A stretch of 7,284 bases of DNA. Source: Patescibacteria group bacterium. GTDB lineage: Bacteria; Patescibacteriota; Minisyncoccia; Phycocordibacterales; UBA9973. This document shows, piece by piece, positions 1 to 6,102 of the stretch. Both the position numbers and the translations under genes were made by a program. The notes beneath the pieces were generated by a model. That model saw only the letters and a list, made by a program, of their open reading frames with translations. It was not told the origin of the DNA and made no database searches. The stretch lies in NCBI GenBank assembly GCA_019750345.1, contig JAIEON010000099.1:1-7284 (forward strand), given 5' to 3'. Every line of letters starts with the position of its first letter. The stretch's first letter is position 1.

Positions 1-676
1 TTTCAATTGTTTTATGAGTTTCTTGTACTGTGCGTTGTGCACCAGCCATACGAGAATCAATTAAGGCTTTGGTCTTGGTGTACTCCTTAGGGTACGCGTA
101 GGGGAATGCGTAGTCTTCAAGCATACCTTTGAGTTTCCCCATACCGAGACGTCCTGCGAGTGCAGCGTGCACCGCGATTGTTTCCATGGCGATGCGAGTG
201 CGCTTGTCGGGGCGAACATACTCAAGCGTTTGTACATTATGGAGACGGTCAGCTAGTTTGATAATCAGTACACGCAAATCTTCAGACATTGCCACGAAAA
301 ACTTTCGCATACTTTCTACGTGACGTTCTTGTCCACGATATTTCAATTTACCAAGTTTGGTCACCCCTTTCACCAAGAAGAGTACGTGACCACCAAATTC
401 ATGACTGAGTTCTTCTTCGGTTGTCTCGGTATCTTCGAGTGTATCGTGCAGCATTCCGGCGAGAATAGTTTCGAGATCCATGCCAAGTTCAGCACAGTTT
501 TTTGCAACAGCAAATACATGAGTGAAGTACGGTACACCAGAGTTACGAAGTTGTCCGTCGTGTTTAGTCTTTGCAAAGTCATATGCACGTTGCAACAGTT
601 TTTTATCACTGGCTGAAAGCGGGAATTCAATTAGTTTGTAGAGTGATTCGATAGCAGTATCGTTCGAATGTGACAT
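1..676 (-). CDS. rel: Rel/SpoT-family (p)ppGpp synthetase/hydrolase, N-terminal part (runs off left edge)
   Basis: This is the N-terminal 225 residues of a RelA/SpoT homologue, the enzyme family that makes and degrades (p)ppGpp in the stringent response. The visible part is the HD hydrolase domain. I see R44 and SG at 46-47, PY at 49-50, the metal-ligand type His53, the HD pair H77-D78 followed by E81-D82, and a KLADRLHN motif at 140-147 (D143, N147). A segment like the family's end of the HD domain follows at 176-195 (GRLGM..LKGMLEDYAFPYAYP). The HD pair is intact, so hydrolase activity is plausible, unlike the degenerate HD of E. coli RelA. The synthetase, TGS and ACT regions would lie beyond the left edge and cannot be judged. 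The ATG at 676 is chosen because the family alignment begins shortly after it and a -10 box lies 7 bases upstream. There is no Shine-Dalgarno. Residue 45 is Asn where the family usually has Lys. Confidence 0.93.
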   Translation of the reverse strand, partial: MSHSNDTAIESLYKLIEFPLSASDKKLLQRAYDFAKTKHDGQLRNSGVPYFTHVFAVAKNCAELGMDLETILAGMLHDTLEDTETTEEELSHEFGGHVLFLVKGVTKLGKLKYRGQERHVESMRKFFVAMSEDLRVLIIKLADRLHNVQTLEYVRPDKRTRIAMETIAVHAALAGRLGMGKLKGMLEDYAFPYAYPKEYTKTKALIDSRMAGAQRTVQETHKTIE

Positions 677-683
677 ATATATA

Positions 684-689
684 ACTATA
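684..689 (-). promoter_or_regulatory. -10 box (TATAGT) of a leaderless rel promoter
   Basis: On the minus strand TATAGT is followed by seven bases (TATATAT) and then the rel ATG. That places the expected transcription start at or next to the A of the start codon. No Shine-Dalgarno lies between them. No good TTGACA-like -35 is seen at the usual distance, where the U-tract and stem of the topA terminator lie instead. The promoter is inferred from position and sequence only. Confidence 0.55.
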
Positions 690-698
690 CACGCTGCT

Positions 699-734
699 AA
701 AAAAAATAACACCCCAACAGATTGTGGAATGTTA
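699..734 (-). terminator. Rho-independent terminator of the dprA-topA unit, starting on the topA stop codon
   Basis: On the minus strand TAACATTCC (734-726) pairs with GGGGTGTTA (715-707), giving a 9-bp stem with two G-U pairs and a 10-base loop. A run of eight T follows (706-699). The first three stem bases are the topA stop codon itself, so no sequence is spent between gene and terminator. The two G-U pairs become A/C mismatches when read on the plus strand, so the element points the same way as topA. Confidence 0.85.
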
Positions 735-2966
735 TTTTTCTTTAGTTTTCTTGGCTTTTAGAGGTTCTATGGGGATTTTTTTCTGAAATCCTCGAGGTTT
801 CTTTTCTTGAGCAAGTAATTCGAGTGCCTGTTCAAAAGTTATGGTGTATACATCGAGTGGTTTCTTGATTGAGCGGAAATTTCCATCGTGTGCGACGTAC
901 GGTCCAAATCGTCCATTGTTTGCTGAGACCTCAAGACCAGTCACAGGGTGTTCACCTAAGTTTCGGGGGACAGAGAGATATTTGAGTGCCATAGCGAGTG
1001 TGACTGTAGTCGGGTCAACTTCTCGAGGGATACTCGCCATCTTGGGTTTGACTGCTTTTTTACCTTTTACCTTTGGTGGCATCGCACCGAGTTGTACATA
1101 CGGACCAAATCGTCCAATCATAGTAAATATTGGGAGCTCTGTCTCTGGGTCAACTCCTATTGGTTCGTCTTTTTTGATTTCGAGTCCGTCGATAGTGAGT
1201 GCACCATCACAGTCTGGATACGTATCACAGGAGAGGAATTTACCGCCGCGACCAAGTTTGATAATCATACCACTACCGCACTTCGGGCATTTGTATTGTG
1301 GGTCTGCAATACCGAGCGTTGTTGCTTTGTCGAGCTTCATTTTTTCTTTTACATCTTTCTGAAATGGTTTGTAGAAATCTGTCAGCACTTTTTTGTATTC
1401 TCGTTCACCTGCAGCAATATCATCGAGCTTGTCTTCCATCTCAGCAGTGAATGTATCATTGATGTATTCCATGAAGTTATCTTCCAAGAACGTTGAAACC
1501 ACCTCACCAGTGTCAGTAGGTTTCAGTGAACGATTGATCTTTTCGATATACCCACGGATTTCTAAGGTAGAAATAATAGCCGCGTAGGTACTCGGTCGAC
1601 CAATACCACGACTTTCGAGTTCTTTGACAAGACCTGCTTCTGAGTAGCGGTTTGGTGGCTCGGTTTGTTTCGCAGTGTCAGTGAGAGTAATGAGTGTCAA
1701 AGCTTCGCCTTTGGTGATAGCAGGAAGTTCTACATCATCTCCGCGAGCGGCAGTATCTATTGAGAGCCATCCAGGAAAGAGTACTTGTGAACCAGTCACG
1801 GTGAAGTCAGGAATACTGTCACTTACTACATTGCCGACAATGCGGGTTTTGAGCACCTTTGCATCAGCCATTTGTGAGGCCACAGTTCGTTCCCAAATAA
1901 GACGGTAGAGTTTCTTTTGTTCTTCTGTGTTACCTACTGATTCTTTTTCGACATGGGTTGGACGTACCGCTTCGTGAGCTTCTTGTGCGTTTTTTGATTT
2001 AGTTTTATAGGTGCGAACTTCTAAATATTCTTTCCCGAGTCTCTTTTCGATTAGTGTTGAGATAGCAGGAATAGCCGCCGCCGAAATGGTGGTCGAGTCT
2101 GTACGCATGTACGTAATATGACCTGCTTCATAGAGTTTTTGTGCAACCTGCATGGTGCGTGAAGGAGAAAAAGAAAGACGTGAACTCGCTGCTTGTTGTA
2201 GTGTAGAAGTGGTGAATGGCGCCTTGGGAGAACGTTTTTGTTCTGACTCTTTTACATCTTTGACTACCCATGATTCTTTGTTTGCAATAGTTATAATACG
2301 GTCAACTTCTTTTTTATCGCGAGGCTCTTCGACACAGTTAAGTGTTATTTCGGCCTTGCCTTGTGTACGAACAAGTGCGCTTAATACCCAATAGTCTTCT
2401 GGAATAAATGCTTTGATTTCTCGTTCTCGTTCTACGAGGATGCGGAGTGCAGGAGATTGTACACGACCAGCCGAAAGTCCATAGCGAACTTTTTGCCAAA
2501 TGATTCCTGAGAGATCGTATCCCACGAGACGGTCGAGAACTCGACGAGCTTCTTGTGCGCGACGAAGGTTCGTGTCGACTGCGCGAGGGTGTTCAAGCGC
2601 TGTTAAGATAGCGTCTTTGGTAATTTCGTTGAAGGTTACTCGAGTGATAGGAGACTTCACTTTTTTGTCGGCTTTCAATAATTCTTCAATATGCCAGGCA
2701 ATAGCTTCTCCTTCTCGGTCCGGGTCGGGAGCAAGGACAATTTCTGTTGCCTTCGCTGCGAGTGCGCGAAGTTCGTCAACTACCTTTTCTTTTCCTTTTG
2801 AGATTTCATAATGCGCAATAAATCCACCCTCGATATCGATAGCTTTTTTTTGTGACTTGGGTAGGTCACGGATGTGCCCTACAGACGCACGCACGGTATA
2901 TGCACCATCAAGATATTTCTCGATTGTCTTTGCTTTGGAGGGGGATTCGACGATAAGTAATTTCAT
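732..2966 (-). CDS. topA: DNA topoisomerase I (type IA)
   Basis: This 744-residue type IA topoisomerase relaxes negatively supercoiled DNA through a 5'-phosphotyrosine intermediate. The N-terminal TOPRIM domain has the catalytic Glu7 in ESPSKAKTIEKYL and the metal-binding DPDRE at 81-85. The active-site tyrosine is Y286 in ITYMRTDST. RGIGRPSTYAAII at 453-465 is the usual central family motif. The C-terminus carries one four-cysteine zinc ribbon (C560, C563, C580, C586) and two topoisomerase C-terminal repeats with GRFGPYV cores (618-624 and 685-691). It ends in a Lys-rich tail. The ATG at 2966 begins MKLLIVESPS, exactly where family members start. An in-frame TTG at 3008 would add 14 residues but has no homologous sequence. 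No Shine-Dalgarno is visible upstream of the ATG. It follows dprA in the same direction, a common bacterial order, with 50 bases between dprA stop and this start, so co-transcription is likely. Confidence 0.97.
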   Translation of the reverse strand: MKLLIVESPSKAKTIEKYLDGAYTVRASVGHIRDLPKSQKKAIDIEGGFIAHYEISKGKEKVVDELRALAAKATEIVLAPDPDREGEAIAWHIEELLKADKKVKSPITRVTFNEITKDAILTALEHPRAVDTNLRRAQEARRVLDRLVGYDLSGIIWQKVRYGLSAGRVQSPALRILVEREREIKAFIPEDYWVLSALVRTQGKAEITLNCVEEPRDKKEVDRIITIANKESWVVKDVKESEQKRSPKAPFTTSTLQQAASSRLSFSPSRTMQVAQKLYEAGHITYMRTDSTTISAAAIPAISTLIEKRLGKEYLEVRTYKTKSKNAQEAHEAVRPTHVEKESVGNTEEQKKLYRLIWERTVASQMADAKVLKTRIVGNVVSDSIPDFTVTGSQVLFPGWLSIDTAARGDDVELPAITKGEALTLITLTDTAKQTEPPNRYSEAGLVKELESRGIGRPSTYAAIISTLEIRGYIEKINRSLKPTDTGEVVSTFLEDNFMEYINDTFTAEMEDKLDDIAAGEREYKKVLTDFYKPFQKDVKEKMKLDKATTLGIADPQYKCPKCGSGMIIKLGRGGKFLSCDTYPDCDGALTIDGLEIKKDEPIGVDPETELPIFTMIGRFGPYVQLGAMPPKVKGKKAVKPKMASIPREVDPTTVTLAMALKYLSVPRNLGEHPVTGLEVSANNGRFGPYVAHDGNFRSIKKPLDVYTITFEQALELLAQEKKPRGFQKKIPIEPLKAKKTKEK

Positions 2967-3016
2967 AGAGTGTGTAGCAGTAGTACCATGGAGGTTTTTA
3001 TTTAGCAAGTTATTGT

Positions 3017-3898
3017 CTACTGAGTTCTCTCAAGTAGTCCTAATGTTTCTCGTATACATCCTTTGATTTCTAGGGTTGAAAAAGTAATACTGGCTTCGAT
3101 TGGATCTAGTGCTAATTCAGTGATGATTGTTTCTTTGAGCTGCGGGCTTGTGAGGTATTCGATGATGCGTTCTTCTTGTTCGTTGAGTATGATTTCTGAA
3201 ACTTTTTTCACTGTTTGTTTTTCTTCAAAACCCAGTTCACGCAAAATATCACGTGTACTGGTGATAGGTACTGCACCAAGGCGGAGTAATTCATTTGCAC
3301 CGTGCGAGGTTTTGCTCGTGATTGACCCCGGGACAGCCCCAACTGTTTTGTTGTACTCAGTTGCAAGTCGTGCAGTGATGAGTGTGCCAGATTTTTCTTC
3401 AGCCTCAATGATAAGTGTCATCAAAGATATTCCTGCGATTAATCTGTTGCGTTGGGGGAATGCCCAATATGCTCCGCTCACTGTCGTATCAAATTCTGAA
3501 AGTAATGCGCCACCAGAGCGAAGTATGTCGAGTGCGAGTTGTTGATGTGTCGGTGGATAGAGTGCCTCCCAGGCAAGTCCACTGCCAGGAAATGCAATAG
3601 TAGCGAGACCGGCGTCCAGTGCTGCACGATGTGCAATACCGTCGATACCGAGTGCGAGACCGGAAACTATCGTAATGTCGTATCCTTCAAGTCCTGCGAT
3701 GAGCTTTTCGCACACCTCTTTTCCATACAAGCTAAACTTTCGTGAACCAACGACAGCCAGGAGGACTGTATCTTTGATGCGCTCTAGTGACCCTCTCATG
3801 GACAGTGTTGAAGGAGGTTGAGGGATTTCTGTAAGTTGTGGAAAATACTCGATTGGGTCAATAGAGATAAGAGGGAATTCTTCGTGTTTTTTGGACAT
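3017..3898 (-). CDS. dprA: DNA-processing protein DprA
   Basis: This 293-residue DprA/Smf protein has the role, in this family, of binding incoming single-stranded DNA and loading RecA during natural transformation. The Rossmann-like core runs from about 45 to 215. Visible motifs are VGSRKFSLYG (50-59), IVSGLALGIDGIAH (77-90), PGSGL...YP (104-115), LLSE (132-135), FPQRNRLIAGIS (147-158), IIEAEEKSGTLITARLA (163-179) and AVPGS with a downstream SHGAN (188-202). A small C-terminal winged-helix-like segment follows (about 235-290). A long N-terminal SAM domain, present in some DprA proteins, is missing; only about 40 residues precede the core. The ATG at 3898 is chosen because a -10 box sits 7 bases upstream and no Shine-Dalgarno is present. 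It is the first gene of a probable dprA-topA operon and is divergent from serS. Patescibacteria commonly keep competence genes, which fits. Confidence 0.95.
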   Translation of the reverse strand: MSKKHEEFPLISIDPIEYFPQLTEIPQPPSTLSMRGSLERIKDTVLLAVVGSRKFSLYGKEVCEKLIAGLEGYDITIVSGLALGIDGIAHRAALDAGLATIAFPGSGLAWEALYPPTHQQLALDILRSGGALLSEFDTTVSGAYWAFPQRNRLIAGISLMTLIIEAEEKSGTLITARLATEYNKTVGAVPGSITSKTSHGANELLRLGAVPITSTRDILRELGFEEKQTVKKVSEIILNEQEERIIEYLTSPQLKETIITELALDPIEASITFSTLEIKGCIRETLGLLERTQ

Positions 3899-3912
3899 AC
3901 TATATATAGTAT
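3897..3912. repeat. 16-base perfect palindrome over the dprA -10 box and start codon
   Basis: ATACTATATATAGTAT is its own reverse complement over all 16 bases. It contains the dprA -10 candidate and overlaps the first two positions of the dprA start codon. It may be an operator-like site or simply a by-product of AT-rich promoter sequence; the sequence alone does not decide. Confidence 0.6.
3906..3911 (-). promoter_or_regulatory. -10 box (TACTAT) of a leaderless dprA promoter
   Basis: On the minus strand TACTAT is followed by seven bases (ATATAGT) and then ATG. The spacing is identical to that of the rel promoter and predicts transcription starting at the start codon. No Shine-Dalgarno is present. 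The -35 position falls at about 3929-3935, an AT-rich stretch also occupied by the -35 region of the divergent serS promoter. Confidence 0.5.
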
Positions 3913-3952
3913 CGAATGGAGATGAAAACTATATAAAATCGTGAAAATACGC

Positions 3953-3958
3953 TATAGT
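3953..3958 (+). promoter_or_regulatory. -10 box (TATAGT) of a leaderless serS promoter
   Basis: TATAGT is followed by nine bases and the serS ATG at 3968, so the expected start of transcription lies about 0-3 bases before the codon. No Shine-Dalgarno fits in between. The -35 position (about 3930-3935, TATATA) does not match TTGACA. An upstream TATAAA at 3932-3937 could be an alternative -10 giving a leader of roughly 24 bases. Confidence 0.5.
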
Positions 3959-3967
3959 GTATGCACT

Positions 3968-5233
3968 ATGCTCGATATTAAATTCATCAAAGAAAACCCG
4001 GACATCATTAAAGAGGCGATTACAAAGAAGAATATTTCTTTTGATCTTGATACTCTTTTGGTAGCAGAAGAAAAAAGAAAGGCCACACTTGCCTCATATG
4101 AATCTCTTCGAACTGAGCAAAACAGACTCTCGGATTTGATTGCTTCAGCGCCGGACCAAGAAACACGAATGAACTTTCTTGAAGAAAGTAAACCACTCAA
4201 AGAACAAGTTCAACAATTAGAAGAGACACTTCGAGAGGTGATGAAGGAGTGGCAAGGTCTGATGCTCCAAGTACCGAACATCCCAGACATGTCTGCACCA
4301 GTTGGTCCTGATGAGGAATCAAGTGTTGTTCAAAAAACATGGGGAGAAAAAACAGTATTTGATTTTGAGCCAAAAGATCATATTGAAATTATGCTTGCGC
4401 TCGGGTTGGTAGATTTTGAACGGGGAGTGAAAGTGCACGGATTTCGTGGATACTATCTCAAGGGTGATGGAGTGAAACTCTGTTTTGCTATTTGGAATTA
4501 TGCGATGGACTTCTGGACCAAGCGTGGGTTCAATCCGGTGATGCCACCAGTGATCACCAAGCGTGAACCATTGATGGGTTGTGGATTTATTCCTCAAGGT
4601 GAAGCAGATATTTATAAAAACCAAGATGATACCTATCTTGTGGGCACTGCAGAGGTTGGTCTCATGGGAATGTATATGGATGAGGTCTTACCAAAAGAAG
4701 AACTCCCAATCAAAATGCTCGGCTTCTCACCATGTTATCGTCTCGAAGCAGGAAGTCATGCACGCGACGTGAAAGGATTAATTCGTGTTCATGAATTTTA
4801 TAAACTTGAACAAGTGGTACTCTGTGAAGCGTCACATGAAGAGTCTGTGAAGTGGCATGAAGAAATGAATAGTAGTACTGAACAATTTATCGAATCTTTG
4901 GGTATTCCGTACCACACACTCAACGCTTCTACAGGAGACATGGGTCTTGGTAAGGTGAAAATGTATGACATCGAACTGTGGGTTCCAAAAGAAGAAAAGT
5001 ATCGAGAAATTTCTTCTGCATCATATTTCCATGACTTTCAAACTCGTCGTCTCGGTATTCGCTATAAAGACGAAGCTGGTAAGCTCCGCTATGTGCACTC
5101 ATTGAACTGTACAGCTATTCCTACACCACGTATCCTCGTATCTCTTGTCGAAAACTTCCAGCAAGCCGATGGTACTATTCGCATCCCAGAAGTATTAGTG
5201 CCATACATGGGCAAAGACGTTATTGGTAAATAA
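3968..5233 (+). CDS. serS: Seryl-tRNA synthetase
   Basis: This is a full-length 421-residue class II seryl-tRNA synthetase, which charges tRNA-Ser with serine in the cytoplasm. The N-terminal tRNA-binding helical arm (about 1-105) starts MLDIKFIKENPD and includes a charged coiled-coil-like region (about 32-95). The catalytic core shows a motif 1 region ending in GFNPVMPP (187-194), the serine-site TAE (227-229), motif 2 with R258, E260 and R266 in CYRLEAGSHARD, TGDMG (322-326), DFQTRR (356-361), and motif 3 with R388, E395, QQADG and IPEVLVPYM (406-414). The ATG at 3968 is chosen because family proteins start with this sequence. An in-frame GTG at 3941 would place the -10 box inside the coding region. 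Motif 3 reads LNCTAIPTPR where E. coli has LNGSGLAVGR, and SSAS (349-352) replaces SSCS. It is the first gene of the plus-strand operon, 3 bases before the FtsQ-like gene. Confidence 0.97.
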   Translation: MLDIKFIKENPDIIKEAITKKNISFDLDTLLVAEEKRKATLASYESLRTEQNRLSDLIASAPDQETRMNFLEESKPLKEQVQQLEETLREVMKEWQGLMLQVPNIPDMSAPVGPDEESSVVQKTWGEKTVFDFEPKDHIEIMLALGLVDFERGVKVHGFRGYYLKGDGVKLCFAIWNYAMDFWTKRGFNPVMPPVITKREPLMGCGFIPQGEADIYKNQDDTYLVGTAEVGLMGMYMDEVLPKEELPIKMLGFSPCYRLEAGSHARDVKGLIRVHEFYKLEQVVLCEASHEESVKWHEEMNSSTEQFIESLGIPYHTLNASTGDMGLGKVKMYDIELWVPKEEKYREISSASYFHDFQTRRLGIRYKDEAGKLRYVHSLNCTAIPTPRILVSLVENFQQADGTIRIPEVLVPYMGKDVIGK

Positions 5234-5236
5234 GTT

Positions 5237-6076
5237 ATGTACGAACGCAACTACCACGGAAAGGTATTGGAGGAGGACAAGCAATCCAAACCAAAGAAAA
5301 AGATTTTTCCTTGGAAGGCTGTATTCATAGTAACTTTGTGTATTGTATTATTTGGTGGATTCGTAGTGCTGACACAGCTCAATCGTCTACAAGTCCGTAC
5401 GATAGAAGTGGTTGGTGCGGTAAGTGCTGATCCAAAAGATGTTTCAGAATTTGTCACCAATACTCTGACAGGGAAATGGCTCTATGTATTTCCTAAGACA
5501 AGTATTGTGTTGTTGCCTGACACGACACTTGAGAGAAGTATTCAAAAAGCTTTCCCCAAATTTGAAACAATTTCAGTAGCGCGTAGTGGTGCACAAACTA
5601 TTACTATTACGGTAACAGAATATGAGGGCATACAACTCTGGTGTGATGACCTCTCACAAGAGTGTTCATTCATGAGTAGTACAGGAGTAGTGTTTGCTCC
5701 AGCACCATTCTTTTCTGGAAGTGCCTATCTTAAGATTTATGGTGGAGAAAAAGGTGAGTACCCGTTTATACCGTTTCATCGTGACGAACTCTCGACAGTA
5801 GCACTGTATCTCGAAAAGCTTCATGCTATTAGTATAGAAGCTACCGAGTTTCACTTTTATGTCTCGCCAGCTGAAAAACTTATCATCTCTTATTATCACA
5901 ACAGTAGTCCGACACAGATAATTATTGACCCTTCTGTACCGACTGACACGACATTGCAATCACTCTTTACTGCACTTCGTACGCCACCGTTGTCTACTCG
6001 GTATCGAGATAGTACTTCAATGCTCAGTTATATTGATTTGCGTCTCCCAAATAAAGTAGTCTATAAGTTTAACTAG
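5237..6076 (+). CDS. ftsQ: FtsQ/DivIB-like POTRA membrane protein (probable cell-division protein)
   Basis: This is a 279-residue single-pass membrane protein. It has a short basic cytoplasmic N-terminus (PKKK at 19-22), one transmembrane helix at about 28-46, and the rest outside the membrane. A POTRA-like domain follows (about 51-128: a strand at VRTIEVVGA, helix at 67-77, then GKWLYVFP, and a second helix before SVARSGAQTITITVTE). A beta-rich domain then ends with YIDLRLPNKVVYKFN, the typical FtsQ C-terminal strand that in E. coli FtsQ lies near the FtsB/FtsL contact site. WCDD...C carries two cysteines (C136, C143) that could form a disulfide. Identification rests on architecture and the end motif, not on high identity. 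Its start is 3 bases after the serS stop, with no Shine-Dalgarno, so translation is probably coupled to serS. FtsQ genes usually sit with ftsA, ftsZ or mur genes; none is here. Confidence 0.8.
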   Translation: MYERNYHGKVLEEDKQSKPKKKIFPWKAVFIVTLCIVLFGGFVVLTQLNRLQVRTIEVVGAVSADPKDVSEFVTNTLTGKWLYVFPKTSIVLLPDTTLERSIQKAFPKFETISVARSGAQTITITVTEYEGIQLWCDDLSQECSFMSSTGVVFAPAPFFSGSAYLKIYGGEKGEYPFIPFHRDELSTVALYLEKLHAISIEATEFHFYVSPAEKLIISYYHNSSPTQIIIDPSVPTDTTLQSLFTALRTPPLSTRYRDSTSMLSYIDLRLPNKVVYKFN

Positions 6077-6089
6077 TACTGTAAATAAA

Positions 6090-6094
6090 AAGGT
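6090..6094 (+). promoter_or_regulatory. Ribosome binding site of dus (AAGGT)
   Basis: AAGGT lies 8 bases before the dus ATG in the 26-base gap after the FtsQ-like gene. It contrasts with rel, dprA and serS, which have no such site. Confidence 0.6.
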
Positions 6095-6102
6095 ATCTCA
6101 TT

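Noticed and set aside
841..1362. Long plus-strand open frames opposite topA and similar ones opposite dus
   Set aside because: They are antisense shadows of strongly conserved genes, with low-complexity Ser-rich composition, no start signals and no recognisable motifs.
2967..3008. TTG start that would extend TopA by 14 residues
   Set aside because: Family members begin at MKLLIVESPSKAKTI. The added residues look unlike coding sequence of the family, although the 8-base gap to dprA made it tempting.
2967..3016. Separate topA promoter in the dprA-topA gap (TTGCTA, 17 bases, TACTAC on the minus strand)
   Set aside because: The spacing is right, but the -10 matches only three of six consensus bases and the gene probably shares the dprA transcript. 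Too weak to list as a feature.
3916..3936. Six-codon ORF (MEMKTI) in the dprA-serS gap, 5 bases after a plus-strand TATAGT at 3905-3910
   Set aside because: It is too short to judge, has no Shine-Dalgarno and no attenuator-like structure, and the TATAGT is simply the other half of the palindrome. It may be chance.
3941..3967. GTG start that would extend SerRS by nine residues
   Set aside because: The extension covers the -10 box, has no family match, and MLDIKFIKENP is the standard SerRS start.
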